NCBI RefSeq assembly: GCF_014529535.1
Contig: NW_023503501.1
Coordinates: 3,602,150 to 3,666,149 of the forward strand
Direction of reading: 5' to 3'
DNA: 64,000 bases
Source: Bradysia coprophila
Lineage: Eukaryota; Arthropoda; Insecta; Diptera; Sciaridae
The notes beneath the pieces were generated by a model that worked only from the letters and a program-made list of their open reading frames with translations, ran no database searches and was not told the origin of the DNA. The position numbers and the translations under genes were made by a program. Within the stretch, counting starts at the first letter, position 1. Each line of letters begins with the position of its first letter. Below are positions 1 to 9,246 of the stretch, piece after piece.

Positions 1-2134
1 CAAACGTAGCTGTAGGGAAAACATGCAACGGATGCAATAAACTCGAACGATCGATTACGGAACCTTAAACCTCCATCAGTGTCTGAATGCTTGTACAATA
101 ATTTCACCCTATTTCCTATTTCGAGTTGCGTCCATATAGCAGGAGAGTATACTTAAGGGTACAAATTTCGAGGGTACACAACTGAATCTTCCTTTCATGA
201 ACTAGTGTATTCGTTTTAAGAACTGAAAACATAAATACCGAAATTTTCATCAAAATAACGGCAGCTCATCGGAGAGTATCCGGTTGCAAATTTCATTACA
301 CTGTATTCATACACTCCTAACATAAACTGTCCGATTTAATGCCTCCAAATTTTATAAACAATGGGTATGCGGTTGCTAGAGACCTGCCTTGCTAAAAAAG
401 ATCATCGCAGAACATGTTTTTGCTAAACAATAGTTCTTTTTCATTTTTTTTAAATTTTTTTGATTAAACAATAGTTATTTCGAGTTATTTGTTGAACGAG
501 GGAAAAAAAGTTGGAAATTGCATTACGAAAGTGCTACGCTCTGTCCACAAGTCACCCGATAAAATGCAATTTACAACTTTTTCCCGAAGAAACACAATGT
601 TTTTTCGCAACAAAGGCTCAGTGGAGTGGAGAAAATTTAAAAGAATTGACGGGTTGGCTCGCTCAGACATAAATGTATAACTGACCAATAGATTTAACGT
701 TAGAAAAAATTATTATAACGAACAGGGTGTGGACGCATCTAGGATAACATGTGAGAAGTTGAAGTGTTTAAGTTCTCAAATTTCATCATAGAAGCTTCCA
801 ACCCCGCATATGAAACTATCTGCCCTGACAGAACAATGAAATTGCTCTTCTAATGATACCCCACACGACCCAGTAAATTTCGTGTACCTCGAGAAACTCC
901 CATACGAATAAAATTAATTCATGTTATATCAGGTTTCATTTGATATCATTTTCATACAGTCCGTTATTTGACGTTTCAAAAATGAACTGCTATTGCCTGG
1001 TTTATTTCACTCTGCAGTGGTGCATGTTTTCAATCTTATTCAACTTCAATTACACATATCTCAGTGTGGATGATTTTTCAACCGATAAGGCTCGATTTGC
1101 CCTGAAAGCACATGTAATTACCTTTTTAATGAGACCCCACAAGAAAATTGCATGTTTTCGATTTTTGATCCGAAGCTCCTACATAAGCTTCGAAGAATTT
1201 TGTTGAATTGTTAATTGTCAACATTGATCTAGTCGAATATGTCAACACTGTAGACTCATTGTACATGATACTGATGTATGCTTTAGCTTTAGTTCTGTAT
1301 CGATCATTGTACAGTCAGCATCATTAAACACTGTTCGTAGTAAATTCGTCTTGCATCTATTATTTACTCTTCCCTGTTGCTACTCGTTGTGCCCAGAACT
1401 TATCACATCTCAACAAATTTTTTTGAAAGTGGATCTGGCTTCTAGGGTCGAACACCTTTCTAGGCACATATAAAAAATTCCACTATGAAATACGTCCGAT
1501 TTCGTCAGTCTGTTTTTCAATATAGAATGCCTCAACATTCAAAGCAACTTCTTAACACCGTTCGTTTTCTCTCAAAGAATTATTTTTAAAAAAAGAGGAA
1601 TTTTCATAGGGTTGATGTGCATAATTTTCTGTTAACTTGCTGTTGCTGTTTTTTAAAAGAAGATTTATTATGACCATTAAACAGCATTTTTATTATTATT
1701 TTTTTTCTTTTCTACATTGACTTGAGCTCTTAATGCCACAATATTTCTGGTTCACATTATTTACGACTTCTTTTTTGTCAAGCCTATCACAAGCTCCAGT
1801 TTCCTTTTTCGGTTAGGGTTTTAAGCATTTACGACTGTACTTATGAATGTCTCTTCTAAATTACACACTTAATATGAAATCATAAGGATTCTAAATTACA
1901 CGTTTATACTTGCTGCAATTGGAGCGTTTTAGGTAATTCGGTACTTTAATTATTGGGCTCAAATGAATGAATAATGCTAACTCTAAAATTGGTTTTTGTT
2001 TATGCATTAGTCGCATATTTAACAAGTATTTACCAGCATGTTTCACTGTAAAGTAGAACTCAAGCTTTTAACATCAATAAATAACTCAGTTCAGCTCTGA
2101 ACGAGGTTGTGAACACAATTACGTAAAATAACAT
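1..2134. other. Gene-free AT-rich DNA
   Basis: No open frame here has recognisable protein content. The longest frames (489-680 and 940-1206 on +) have no known motif and no credible splice partners. I see short poly-T and poly-A runs only. A phrase near 1490 (roughly 'cgtccgatttcg') recurs in altered form near 39965 and 47930, which suggests an old dispersed repeat. Confidence 0.6.
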
Positions 2135-2138
2135 TTAA

Positions 2139-2343
2139 GAGCAATGGACCTTTTGCAAATTTGTAGCCTTCATTTAGGCGAAATCTTTTTTTGAAAAAGT
2201 AAAACATTAAGCATGTAAAAGTATATTACTTAAAAAAAATGGTTTGTGAATGATATAACTTATACCTCCTGGAGAAACCATTGCAGATTGTGAATATTTT
2301 CCGCCTAAATTTGGACCACAAATTTACAAAGGGTTCATTGCTC
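2139..2343. mobile_element. TTAA-flanked MITE (piggyBac-like), copy 1
   Basis: This 205-bp element has inverted ends beginning GAGCAATGGACC and is flanked on both sides by TTAA (2135-2138 and 2344-2347). Its arms contain the phrases 'gcaaatttgtagcc' and 'ccgcctaaatttgg' in inverted order, so it would fold into a long hairpin. There is no coding capacity. TTAA duplication is the hallmark of piggyBac-type transposition. Related sequence near 26245 reads across the TTAA without the element, which acts as a paralogous empty site. The terminal bases do not start with CCC as in canonical piggyBac, so the superfamily call rests on the TTAA alone. Confidence 0.7.
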
Positions 2344-2344
2344 T

Positions 2345-2745
2345 TAAGACGAACCAACACAACGCTAAATTGTAGCCTAAATTTGTGCGCAAAATAATAT
2401 ACAGTTTGTTCATTTCATTTTTACACAGTTTTAGATATGTCAGAGTTTTAAATGTACCCAGTCAATTAAGTTCTTCCCAAATTATGAATTTTTGGCGCAA
2501 AATTTAAAATTTCTATCGCGAATTCAAATATTGCGCAATTTGGGAAGAACTTAATTGACTGGGTACATTAAAAACTCTGACATATCGACAATCTTTAGAA
2601 ACTGTGTAAAAATGAAATGAAAAAACTGTATTTTCGATGATAACTTTGTCTCCGCGCCCTTTCTGGAAAATATGGAACCATCGTTTTGGGTAAAAATGTG
2701 TTGGCCCTTGAGTAAAAATAATAAATGTTTGTGGTGGTGGTGGTG
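2345..2745. repeat. Dispersed repeat (family C), split by a palindrome
   Basis: The sequence beginning 'caacacaacgctaaattgtag' at about 2355 and resuming near 2631 up to 'aataaatgtttgtggtgg' is matched by a continuous stretch at about 26245-26390. The two halves here are separated by the 2400-2630 palindrome. There is no coding content. Confidence 0.6.
2400..2630. mobile_element. Nested palindromic MITE, 231 bp
   Basis: This is a near-perfect hairpin with TACAGTTT... at the left end and ...AAACTGTA at the right. Inside it, arms read 'gtacccagtcaattaag' and its complement (2451-2569). A related shorter hairpin lies at about 39287-39405. Its insertion into family C is supported by the uninterrupted paralogue near 26285. 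The target duplication is at most a TA. Confidence 0.65.
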
Positions 2746-2747
2746 GT
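2731..2747. repeat. (TGG)n microsatellite
   Basis: A short GTGGTGG run of about five to six units. Confidence 0.9.
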
Positions 2748-3166
2748 CTTAAAAGAACTCTGACTTTATATTTCTCCGGAGATTGGAAGACAACATATTT
2801 TAGGAACGACTTTATCGTGTTTATTTACGTAGTTGTCCTGACATGCCCTATCAAGTACAGGAGACTCCAAGGAACTAGGTTAATTACGCGAAATGTAGAG
2901 AACAATTTGACTTTTAATTATTGGTTTGATTACCAGGAATGAGTAATGATGTTCCGTATCGTTTCGATAAGTTATTCAGACAAGATTTTCAGATTTATTC
3001 AAATGAACTTGATTTATGTCAGTGACTTGCGATTACAACTCGCATGATGTTGTGGAATGATAAGATAAATAAACAATATAATTGAGGGTTGAATGAGTTG
3101 GATAATGGACTTCATTACGGAGAGTAATGAATTATCGTTAGCAAAAGAAACAGAAATTGTATGTAT

Positions 3167-3182
3167 CCAACAACAACAACAA
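3167..3182. repeat. (CAA)n microsatellite
   Basis: A short run of five CAA units at the edge of gene-free DNA. A similar imperfect CAA/CAG run occurs at about 63420-63440. Confidence 0.9.
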
Positions 3183-3299
3183 CTCACAGAAAGTGGCCTT
3201 TACGATGTTGCAATTAAGATGGGTTACTTTTGCTTTTGCTGAATATCGCTACAATATTGCCATTAATGAAACACAAACTTGTCTATTTAAAGAGAAATG

Positions 3300-3606
3300 G
3301 GTGCTTTGCTAAAATTGTAGTCTACATTTGTATGTCTCATATTTCATTTTTGATGATGTTCTCCCATCAGAATCCTTTTTAAAAAATGTACTTCGGCAAT
3401 AACGATCACGAATGTAATATAAGCTTTAAAAAATTAGTTTTGGTTGTAGTCGTTTGACCAACTATGAGAAAAGTCAGCAGTCAGAACTGGTCAAACTGCT
3501 TCTACCAAATATATTTTCTGTTGAAACTAACACATTCGTGGTCGTTATTGCGGTACTATATTTTTGCAAAAAGAATTCTGGTGGAAAGATATCATCAAAA
3601 GTAAGC
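3300..3606. repeat. Palindromic dispersed repeat (family B), copy 1
   Basis: The left arm runs from 'ttttgatgatgttctcccatcagaa' through 'aataacgatcacgaatgt'. The right arm gives the same phrases in reverse complement ('cacattcgtggtcgttattg', then 'gaaagatatcatcaaaagt'). The arms meet near 3480. Copies lie at about 26575-26920 and 36790-37120, with partial copies near 6620-6760 and 37850-37960. No coding capacity, and the ends are not delimited by a target duplication that I can see. Confidence 0.7.
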
Positions 3607-4708
3607 TAATAGTTATTTGCATCACTTTGTTTGAAACCACGAAATTGCAGTAATGTGTGTGAATTGGTATACCGAGAGAATAATTTTTGCATAAGTATGT
3701 ATGTTACGTAGATAGGAAGTAGCGAAAAAACGCAATACAAAGCCGAACGAGTTGATATTTCGTTGTGTTACACACACACTAATCGTTGATATGAGTAGTT
3801 ATCTTCGCTTTGTCAAACTTCTCTAGTTGAGAATATCACATACAAACACAAGGAAAGTCCATTATTAAGCAAAACATTCTTCCCATCCCTAGACATGTTT
3901 ACAAGATCTGCTTCTGCTGAGAGAGACCAAAAAAAGTGAACTAATTTTTGACGCCTGATATTCAGTGTTTTCATGGTGTGGCGAGTGTAAAATCAAAGTA
4001 TTTAAAAAATGCGAAAATGTATGCTTTTCAGCAAAGCATCGATGCATATCAGTGCCTTTTATAAGGATTTTTCACTGGGGTGCACAACTTTCCGCAGGGC
4101 CCCATTTTTTCTCTCGAAAGGGACAATTTTTCTCGCCAAGGGGCCCATGTTTATTTTCTGTTTTTGTTAACAGTAGTGAACGCAGATAAACCATACATTA
4201 GTCGGTTCAAGATATTGCTTTTTTCGCCGCAGGCAAAAATTTTTGAAGAAAGGCTGGTCACTAGTTTTGCAAGATGTCATGGCTTCAAAAAATCGGTCTC
4301 TTCTAGTTAACATTCTCTGATTTCGAGATAAAGGTACAAATCGCGAGCGGAGCGAGTGAGAAAATTTTCAGATATTCTGCTTTCAAAACGTTCTATTTCT
4401 CTTACGCTTACGCGCGATGTAAACTCCAACGTCCTAGGACGGCCCTCTTAACCCCTCTTAATTCATGTCTCGCTGCCGATGAAATTATCAGCAATTATCA
4501 AATAAATACAAAAATATAGGCGCAGCTTTGAATTACAGCGGATGATTAGTTTTGAATTGCAGCGCTAAAATAATTAGATTAAATTTGAAGAAATAAATTA
4601 TGTGACAGATTACAATGAGTTTTTCACTGGGCGGATTTATAAACAGTGGGGTGCACTGATAGGGGACTGGGTGCATTTTTCCTCCGACCTTGTATGTTAA
4701 AAAAGGCC
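3607..4708. other. Gene-free DNA with repeat debris
   Basis: Two overlapping + frames (3965-4189 and 4080-4310) lie in GC-richer repeat sequence containing 'ggggtgcac', 'gggcccc' and 'ttctcgaaagggac'-type phrases and are not credible genes. The stretch 4650-4708 ('ggggactgggtgcattttt', then 'ttgtatgtt') is repeated in direct orientation at about 5640-5702. Confidence 0.5.
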
Positions 4709-4716
4709 CTGGGCAC

Positions 4717-5372
4717 CAATGAAAGTACAAACCAGGTATGGTACATCCATATAAGCCGGATCAAATAGCGATTTCGTTTATTTCGTCCTCAGACAAACTC
4801 AGTTTTCTTTTAAATTTCACCAAAATTATCAAAGTCACCAAATGGTTTAACGTAACCTCAGACACAGAAAATTTAAAATTTTGTGTATTTTTGCAATTAT
4901 CGCATCCAGAAACCATTTGATCACATTTATTTTAATTCAAATCGATAATGTGTATGGTCTTCTAGGTGAAGACAGTGAGCTGGACAGTTGTATTTGCAAA
5001 TTAAGTGTGCTATTGACTAAATGAGTTGTGTGTAAATAATTTTCTAATTGGATTTTTTTTTGCTCAATAGCACACTTAATTTGCAAATACAACTTTCCAG
5101 CTCACTATCTTCACCTAGAAGACCCTACACATTATCGGTTTGAATCAAAATAAATGTGATCAAATGGGTTCTAGCTGCGATAATTGCAAAAATGTACAAA
5201 ATTTTAAATTTTCTGTGTGTGAGGTTACGTTAAACCATTTGGTGAGTTTGATAATTTTGGTGAAATTTAAAAGAGAACTGAGTTCGTCTGAGGACGAAAT
5301 AAACGAAATAGCTATTTGCTCCGCTCCATACAAATTTTGACATTGGACCATACCTTCTGTATACTTTCATTG
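4717..5372. mobile_element. Foldback element with 8-bp target duplication (hAT-like), copy 1
   Basis: This 656-bp element has inverted arms of roughly 290 bp each, starting CAATGAAAGTA and including AGGTATGG. It is flanked by a perfect 8-bp duplication CTGGGCAC (4709-4716 and 5373-5380). Both arms translate to nearly the same peptide (…KWFNVTS…TENLKFC…) on opposite strands, which reflects arm identity and not coding. The loop is about 5020-5070. An 8-bp duplication is typical of hAT-superfamily transposition. There is no transposase. Confidence 0.8.
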
Positions 5373-5380
5373 CTGGGCAC

Positions 5381-5713
5381 TTGTTTTATCAATGTGTCCC
5401 GTTTGAGTTTCTTTTTTTGCCCTGCTTAGTTTTTTCATCGGAGACATTTTTTTAGATCAAGCGTGGAATGTATGGCTGACGATATTTTGACGTTTGATAG
5501 AATATTCGGAATAACTGTAAATGCTAACGTTCGAGTGGGTGCGTTTTATGTCATTATATACGATTTATTTGAATTATAGGGATCCTAAAATATTATTTTG
5601 TAGTACTGTGGTGCACTGGGTCGCACCTAGAACCACTGGGTCGCACCGACGGGGGACTGGGGTGCACTTTTCCCCCGAGCTTATATGTTATAAAAGGCTC
5701 TGATGCATATTAA
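5381..5713. repeat. Direct repeat of the 4640-4708 sequence
   Basis: 'gggggactggggtgcac' followed by 'gagcttatatgttataaaag' at about 5650-5702 matches 4660-4708 in the same orientation. The two lie either side of the foldback element but are outside its 8-bp target duplication, so this is a separate, older repeat. Confidence 0.55.
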
Positions 5714-6577
5714 GAGCAATTGACCAGTTGCAAATTTGTAGCCTATATTTAGGCGAAAAAACGAGGGGTGACTCACTTCCATTTAATCCATTAAATCCAT
5801 TAAATCCATTTAATCAAAAAAAAGTTTTTTAGTTTTACCGAAATAATTAGGCTACCCACCTAAAAAATTTGTAAACTAATTACGAAAATTAGATCTGCAC
5901 GATCTCCAGGGCGTTTAAGTACTCGTGAGATATAGAAAAACTTTTTTTGTTAAAAATGGTATTAAATTTATTTAATCCATTTAATCCATTTATTCCACTT
6001 TACACCAAAAACTTCTAAAAGTGGAATTTTTCGCTTTTTAACATTGTAGTATGAGTTGTAGTACGTCGTTCAATCAAAATCAACAATTTTTAAGACTTTT
6101 ACAGTATTTGGTAAAATTACGTATTTTCCTATTTAATCCATTTAATCCAATTTTTATTCCATTTAATCCATTTAATCCATTAAATCCATTTAATCCATTT
6201 AATCCATTTAATCCATTAAATCCATTAAATCCATTAAATCCATTTAATACCATTTAATCCATTTAATCTAGAAGTGACTCACCCCTCGCGAAAAAATATT
6301 CATTTTTTTGATGATTTTTCTGAACCAAAATATTTTTTTGAAAAGGTAAAACCATTAAAGCAAGCAAAAATGTGTTGCTTTATCCCACTTGCAGAAACCT
6401 TTGCAGATTGTGTAAATTTATGTAATCTGCACAGGTTTCTCCAAGTTGGTTATTAAGTTATGACTCACAAACCAATTTTTCCTTCAAAAGTAACACATTT
6501 TTGCGTACCAAAATAGTTTTACTTTTTCAAAAAAAAAGAGATTTTGGTTCATAGAAATCATCAAAGCTCTTAAGCTC
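5714..6577. mobile_element. TTAA-flanked MITE, copy 2, interrupted
   Basis: It starts GAGCAATTGACC after TTAA (5710-5713) and ends at GCTC before TTAA (6578-6581; an adjacent TTAA also lies at 6570-6573). The element is split by the 527-bp satellite-bearing insertion at 5762-6288. With that insertion and one 8-bp duplication removed, the sequence continues as in copy 3 (…aggcg-aaaaatattc…tttttgatgattt…). The right arm is shortened relative to copy 3. Confidence 0.7.
5762..6288. mobile_element. hAT-like MITE carrying an ATTTAATCC satellite, copy 1
   Basis: The termini are CGAGGGGTGACTCACTTC and its complement GAAGTGACTCACCCCTCG, and the element is flanked by a perfect 8-bp duplication CGAAAAAA (5754-5761 and 6289-6296). 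The interior holds two blocks of a 9-bp repeat, ATTTAATCC/ATTAAATCC (about 5780-5815 and 6130-6265, with a few units near 5960-6000). In one frame this reads as repeated Asn-Pro-Phe (6051-6257), which I take as satellite translation and not a protein. A second copy is at 58660-58754. Confidence 0.85.
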
Positions 6578-8165
6578 TTAAGAGGTGTGGATGCTTTGTT
6601 GAAAAGTGTACATTAGGGCGTTTTTTAACGTCAAGATCTTTGATGATGTCTTTTTACAGAAATCTTTTCTTGAAAAATATGAGACGACAATCACCGTCAC
6701 AACTGTGTTAGCTTTCAATAAAAATTCGATTTGACTACCAATTCGATACACAGTTTTTATATCGAATTGGCATCGAACATTTCGTTCCTTTTCTCGTGAA
6801 CCAAATATACATGAATTTTTTGCTACTTTGAGGTGAATGTGCTGTGTGAAATCCATCGCATTGGATAAAATTTTCATTTAAAATTCAAAATTGTCCTCAA
6901 AATTACAGATATTTTCTCACACTCAATGTAAATGCCGATGGTGATGAGATCCGAAGCAGATTGAAATATACTACCCCAACTCCCATCGACACAATATTCT
7001 ACGTCCCAGCCGTCGAATCTATAATATTCTCGAAATTAATAATCCACATCAATAAATTGCCCTTTTTTCATTAAATTTAAATCCAGATTAATTCGGTTGT
7101 AGAACATTAGATACAAATTGGAGCTCATTATGTAAAATATTTAGGTGAAGTTGTCGTCCCATTAATCATTTCCCATCCACACACTTTTACGAACCAATCA
7201 ATACCTTTTCAATAGCAAACCTAATTCGTTGTCCGATTTCGACCTTCCCCATATATATACATTGGGTGAACGAAATATATTCCATTTATATTTTTCATGT
7301 GTTTCTCAGTGCGTTTGAGTTTGGAGTTTGGGTGTTCTATATTTATATATTTGATTATTATGAAACGAACAAATACAAAAGGCAATTCTTTATTAGATTG
7401 GAACAATAAATGAAACAAATCGATCATTTCCCTTTCAAACGTCTTTGAATTAGATGAAAACTTTCATTTAAGATTTATCACATTTTGTGTATACTTATCG
7501 TCGAACATTTGCCAAATACCCAATGAACTTCAATCATTTTCCTATCGACAGTATTACACACAGCTGTTCCATGATTATTTTTAGTGCTCTCTGAGTCCAC
7601 ATTGAAAATAATAATTCCTTATTTTTAGTGCCGCGAATCGGCAATGAACGTATCATATTTTGTGTCTACTACACATTTACGGTTCTCAAATTATTTACGA
7701 TTATTATTCGAAACACATAAAAGCGTTGATAAAAATATCGCAACGCAGCGAGAAAGAATAACAAGCTTAACCTTAAGCTGCTTTCGGTTTTATGCAGCAA
7801 AGTACTTTAATCGCATAAGATGAATAGGATGTATGTGAAGCTTATAAGGCCGTCGTGATGAATTGCTGTCGTACGCGTTTCGTAATATTTTTTCATTAGT
7901 TTCATGTCGCTGTAACTGGAAACAATGTATTCCTAAATGGCACCCCATATATATTCGCACTGTTAGTAACATTGTTATTAAAACATTCGTGTTCGGCTGA
8001 ATGTAAGTTTAATTTTCATTACGTTGAAGGCATAACTGAATCTAATTTGTGATTTCAACAACAGAATTATCGTAGAATAACAAGCAGCAGTTTAGATCTG
8101 CGAGAAAATTTTGTACGGTCTGTCGACTTTTGGTATTAATTTGTAGTTCAAAATACCATTTCTCA
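6578..8165. other. Gene-free DNA; partial family B copy at its left end
   Basis: About 6590-6770 is a half copy of palindromic family B ('ctttgatgatgtctttttac', 'caccgtcac', 'tgttagctttcaataaaaat'). Beyond this I see only AT-rich single-copy-looking sequence. The minus frames 6578-6877, 7221-7427 and 7790-7972 carry no recognisable motif. Confidence 0.5.
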
Positions 8166-8930
8166 TCAGGTGATGGCGTTTATCATCGTCTGTTGTCTTA
8201 CTCCTCGAGGGAGCATACAGAGTTTAGAGTTTGCAAATTTTCGCCATCGTATTCGGTTCGGTGCGAGTGCCTTGACCAAGGTAAATATACTATATTTACC
8301 TTGGCCTTGACTTCCGTCCATTCTTTCTCGGCTTTCCTCGCTTCGTCGAAGACTGTTCGTTTTCACGTGATTTTCTGCATTCCCTGTGGGTTCCAGTCCA
8401 GTGCGGCTTTCGCGATGCTTCCCGCAGGGCGTCGAATTGTGTGGCCGATCCAATTCCATTTCCGACGTTTGATCATCACTTTCATTTTCTCGAATTTGGT
8501 TAGGTTAAACAACTCGATGTTTGAAATGTTTTCTGGCCAGTGTATTCTCAGGATTCTTCCAAGGCATAGGATTGACAAAGACTTGTATTTGGTTCTCGAT
8601 TATCGATGCCATTTTCCAAGTTTCGCAGCCGTAGAGTAATATTGAGATGCAATTTGATTTGAAGAATTTCAGCTTCAAGTTTCTCGTTAGTTGTGTCGAG
8701 TTCCATATATTGTTTAGAGAGATGAAAGCTTGTCGCGCATTTTTAATTCGACTTTTAACGTCTATAACGGCCTCGCCAGCCTTTGCTAAAAAACTTCCCA
8801 GATAACAGAAGCTCTAAACTTCGCCTATTGTTTCTCCTTCGATTTTCAGGTTACACTGTGCAGTTGTGTATATACGCATCAATTTCGTCTTCGTCATACG
8901 TTTATCTTGAGTTCTACCTGCCCAGCATAT
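8166..8930 (-). mobile_element. Decayed non-LTR retrotransposon (LINE), 3' part of reverse transcriptase ORF
   Basis: Read on the minus strand in shifting frames, this encodes the C-terminal end of an arthropod LINE polymerase. A stretch ending about 8580 gives phrases like 'ISILLYGCETWK' and 'VFVN'. Then 8578-8363 gives LGRILRIHWPENIS, IKRRKWNWIGHTIRR and AALDWNPQG. After a frameshift, 8459-8166 ends with KALAPNRIRWRKF. These match the order of the conserved tail of such ORF2 proteins as I know them. Further upstream (8600-8930) the frames are broken by stops. A 27-bp palindrome at about 8277-8304 interrupts the tail. The catalytic part of the polymerase and ORF1 are absent, so this is a dead 5'-truncated copy. 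Confidence 0.8.
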
Positions 8931-9077
8931 ATAACAAGTAGACTTAACGATTCTTGCATGTCTCGTCAAAGAACACTACACCACACGTGCAAGTCTGGAG
9001 AATCATTGCTGAAATTAAACTTGATTCCATCACCAAATTTGCTGACTCGTGGTCAGTATGTGGTGTGTTTGTACGAA

Positions 9078-9238
9078 CAATGACCGTGTAAAACAGGTAT
9101 GGTCTTTGTCCGCCCGGAGGACATAAAAATTTGATTTTCGTACTTAAACGCACTCATTTTCATATTACCTTGACATAAAATGTGAGTGCGTTTAAGACGA
9201 ATTCGGCGATCGACCATACCTGTTCTCTACTTTCATTG
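9078..9238. mobile_element. Foldback element family, short copy 2
   Basis: The 161-bp element begins CAATGACCGTG…AACAGGTATGGTC and ends with the complement of CAATGAAAGTAGAGAACAGG. Inner arms are TTAAACGCACTCA and TGAGTGCGTTTAA. It is flanked by TGTACGAA (9070-9077) and TGCACGAA (9239-9246), an 8-bp duplication with one mismatch. It shares its ends with 4717-5372. Confidence 0.7.
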
Positions 9239-9246
9239 TGCACGAA

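Noticed and set aside
4738..5351. Two similar 60-residue peptides on opposite strands, suggesting a gene pair
   Set aside because: They are the two inverted arms of one foldback element with an 8-bp target duplication.
6051..6257. Frame encoding repeated Asn-Pro-Phe
   Set aside because: It is translation of the ATTTAATCC satellite inside a MITE; no start context, no promoter and no conserved domain.
8130..8639. 169-codon open frame on the + strand
   Set aside because: It is the antisense of the decayed LINE tail, whose minus-strand reading gives recognisable reverse-transcriptase phrases.
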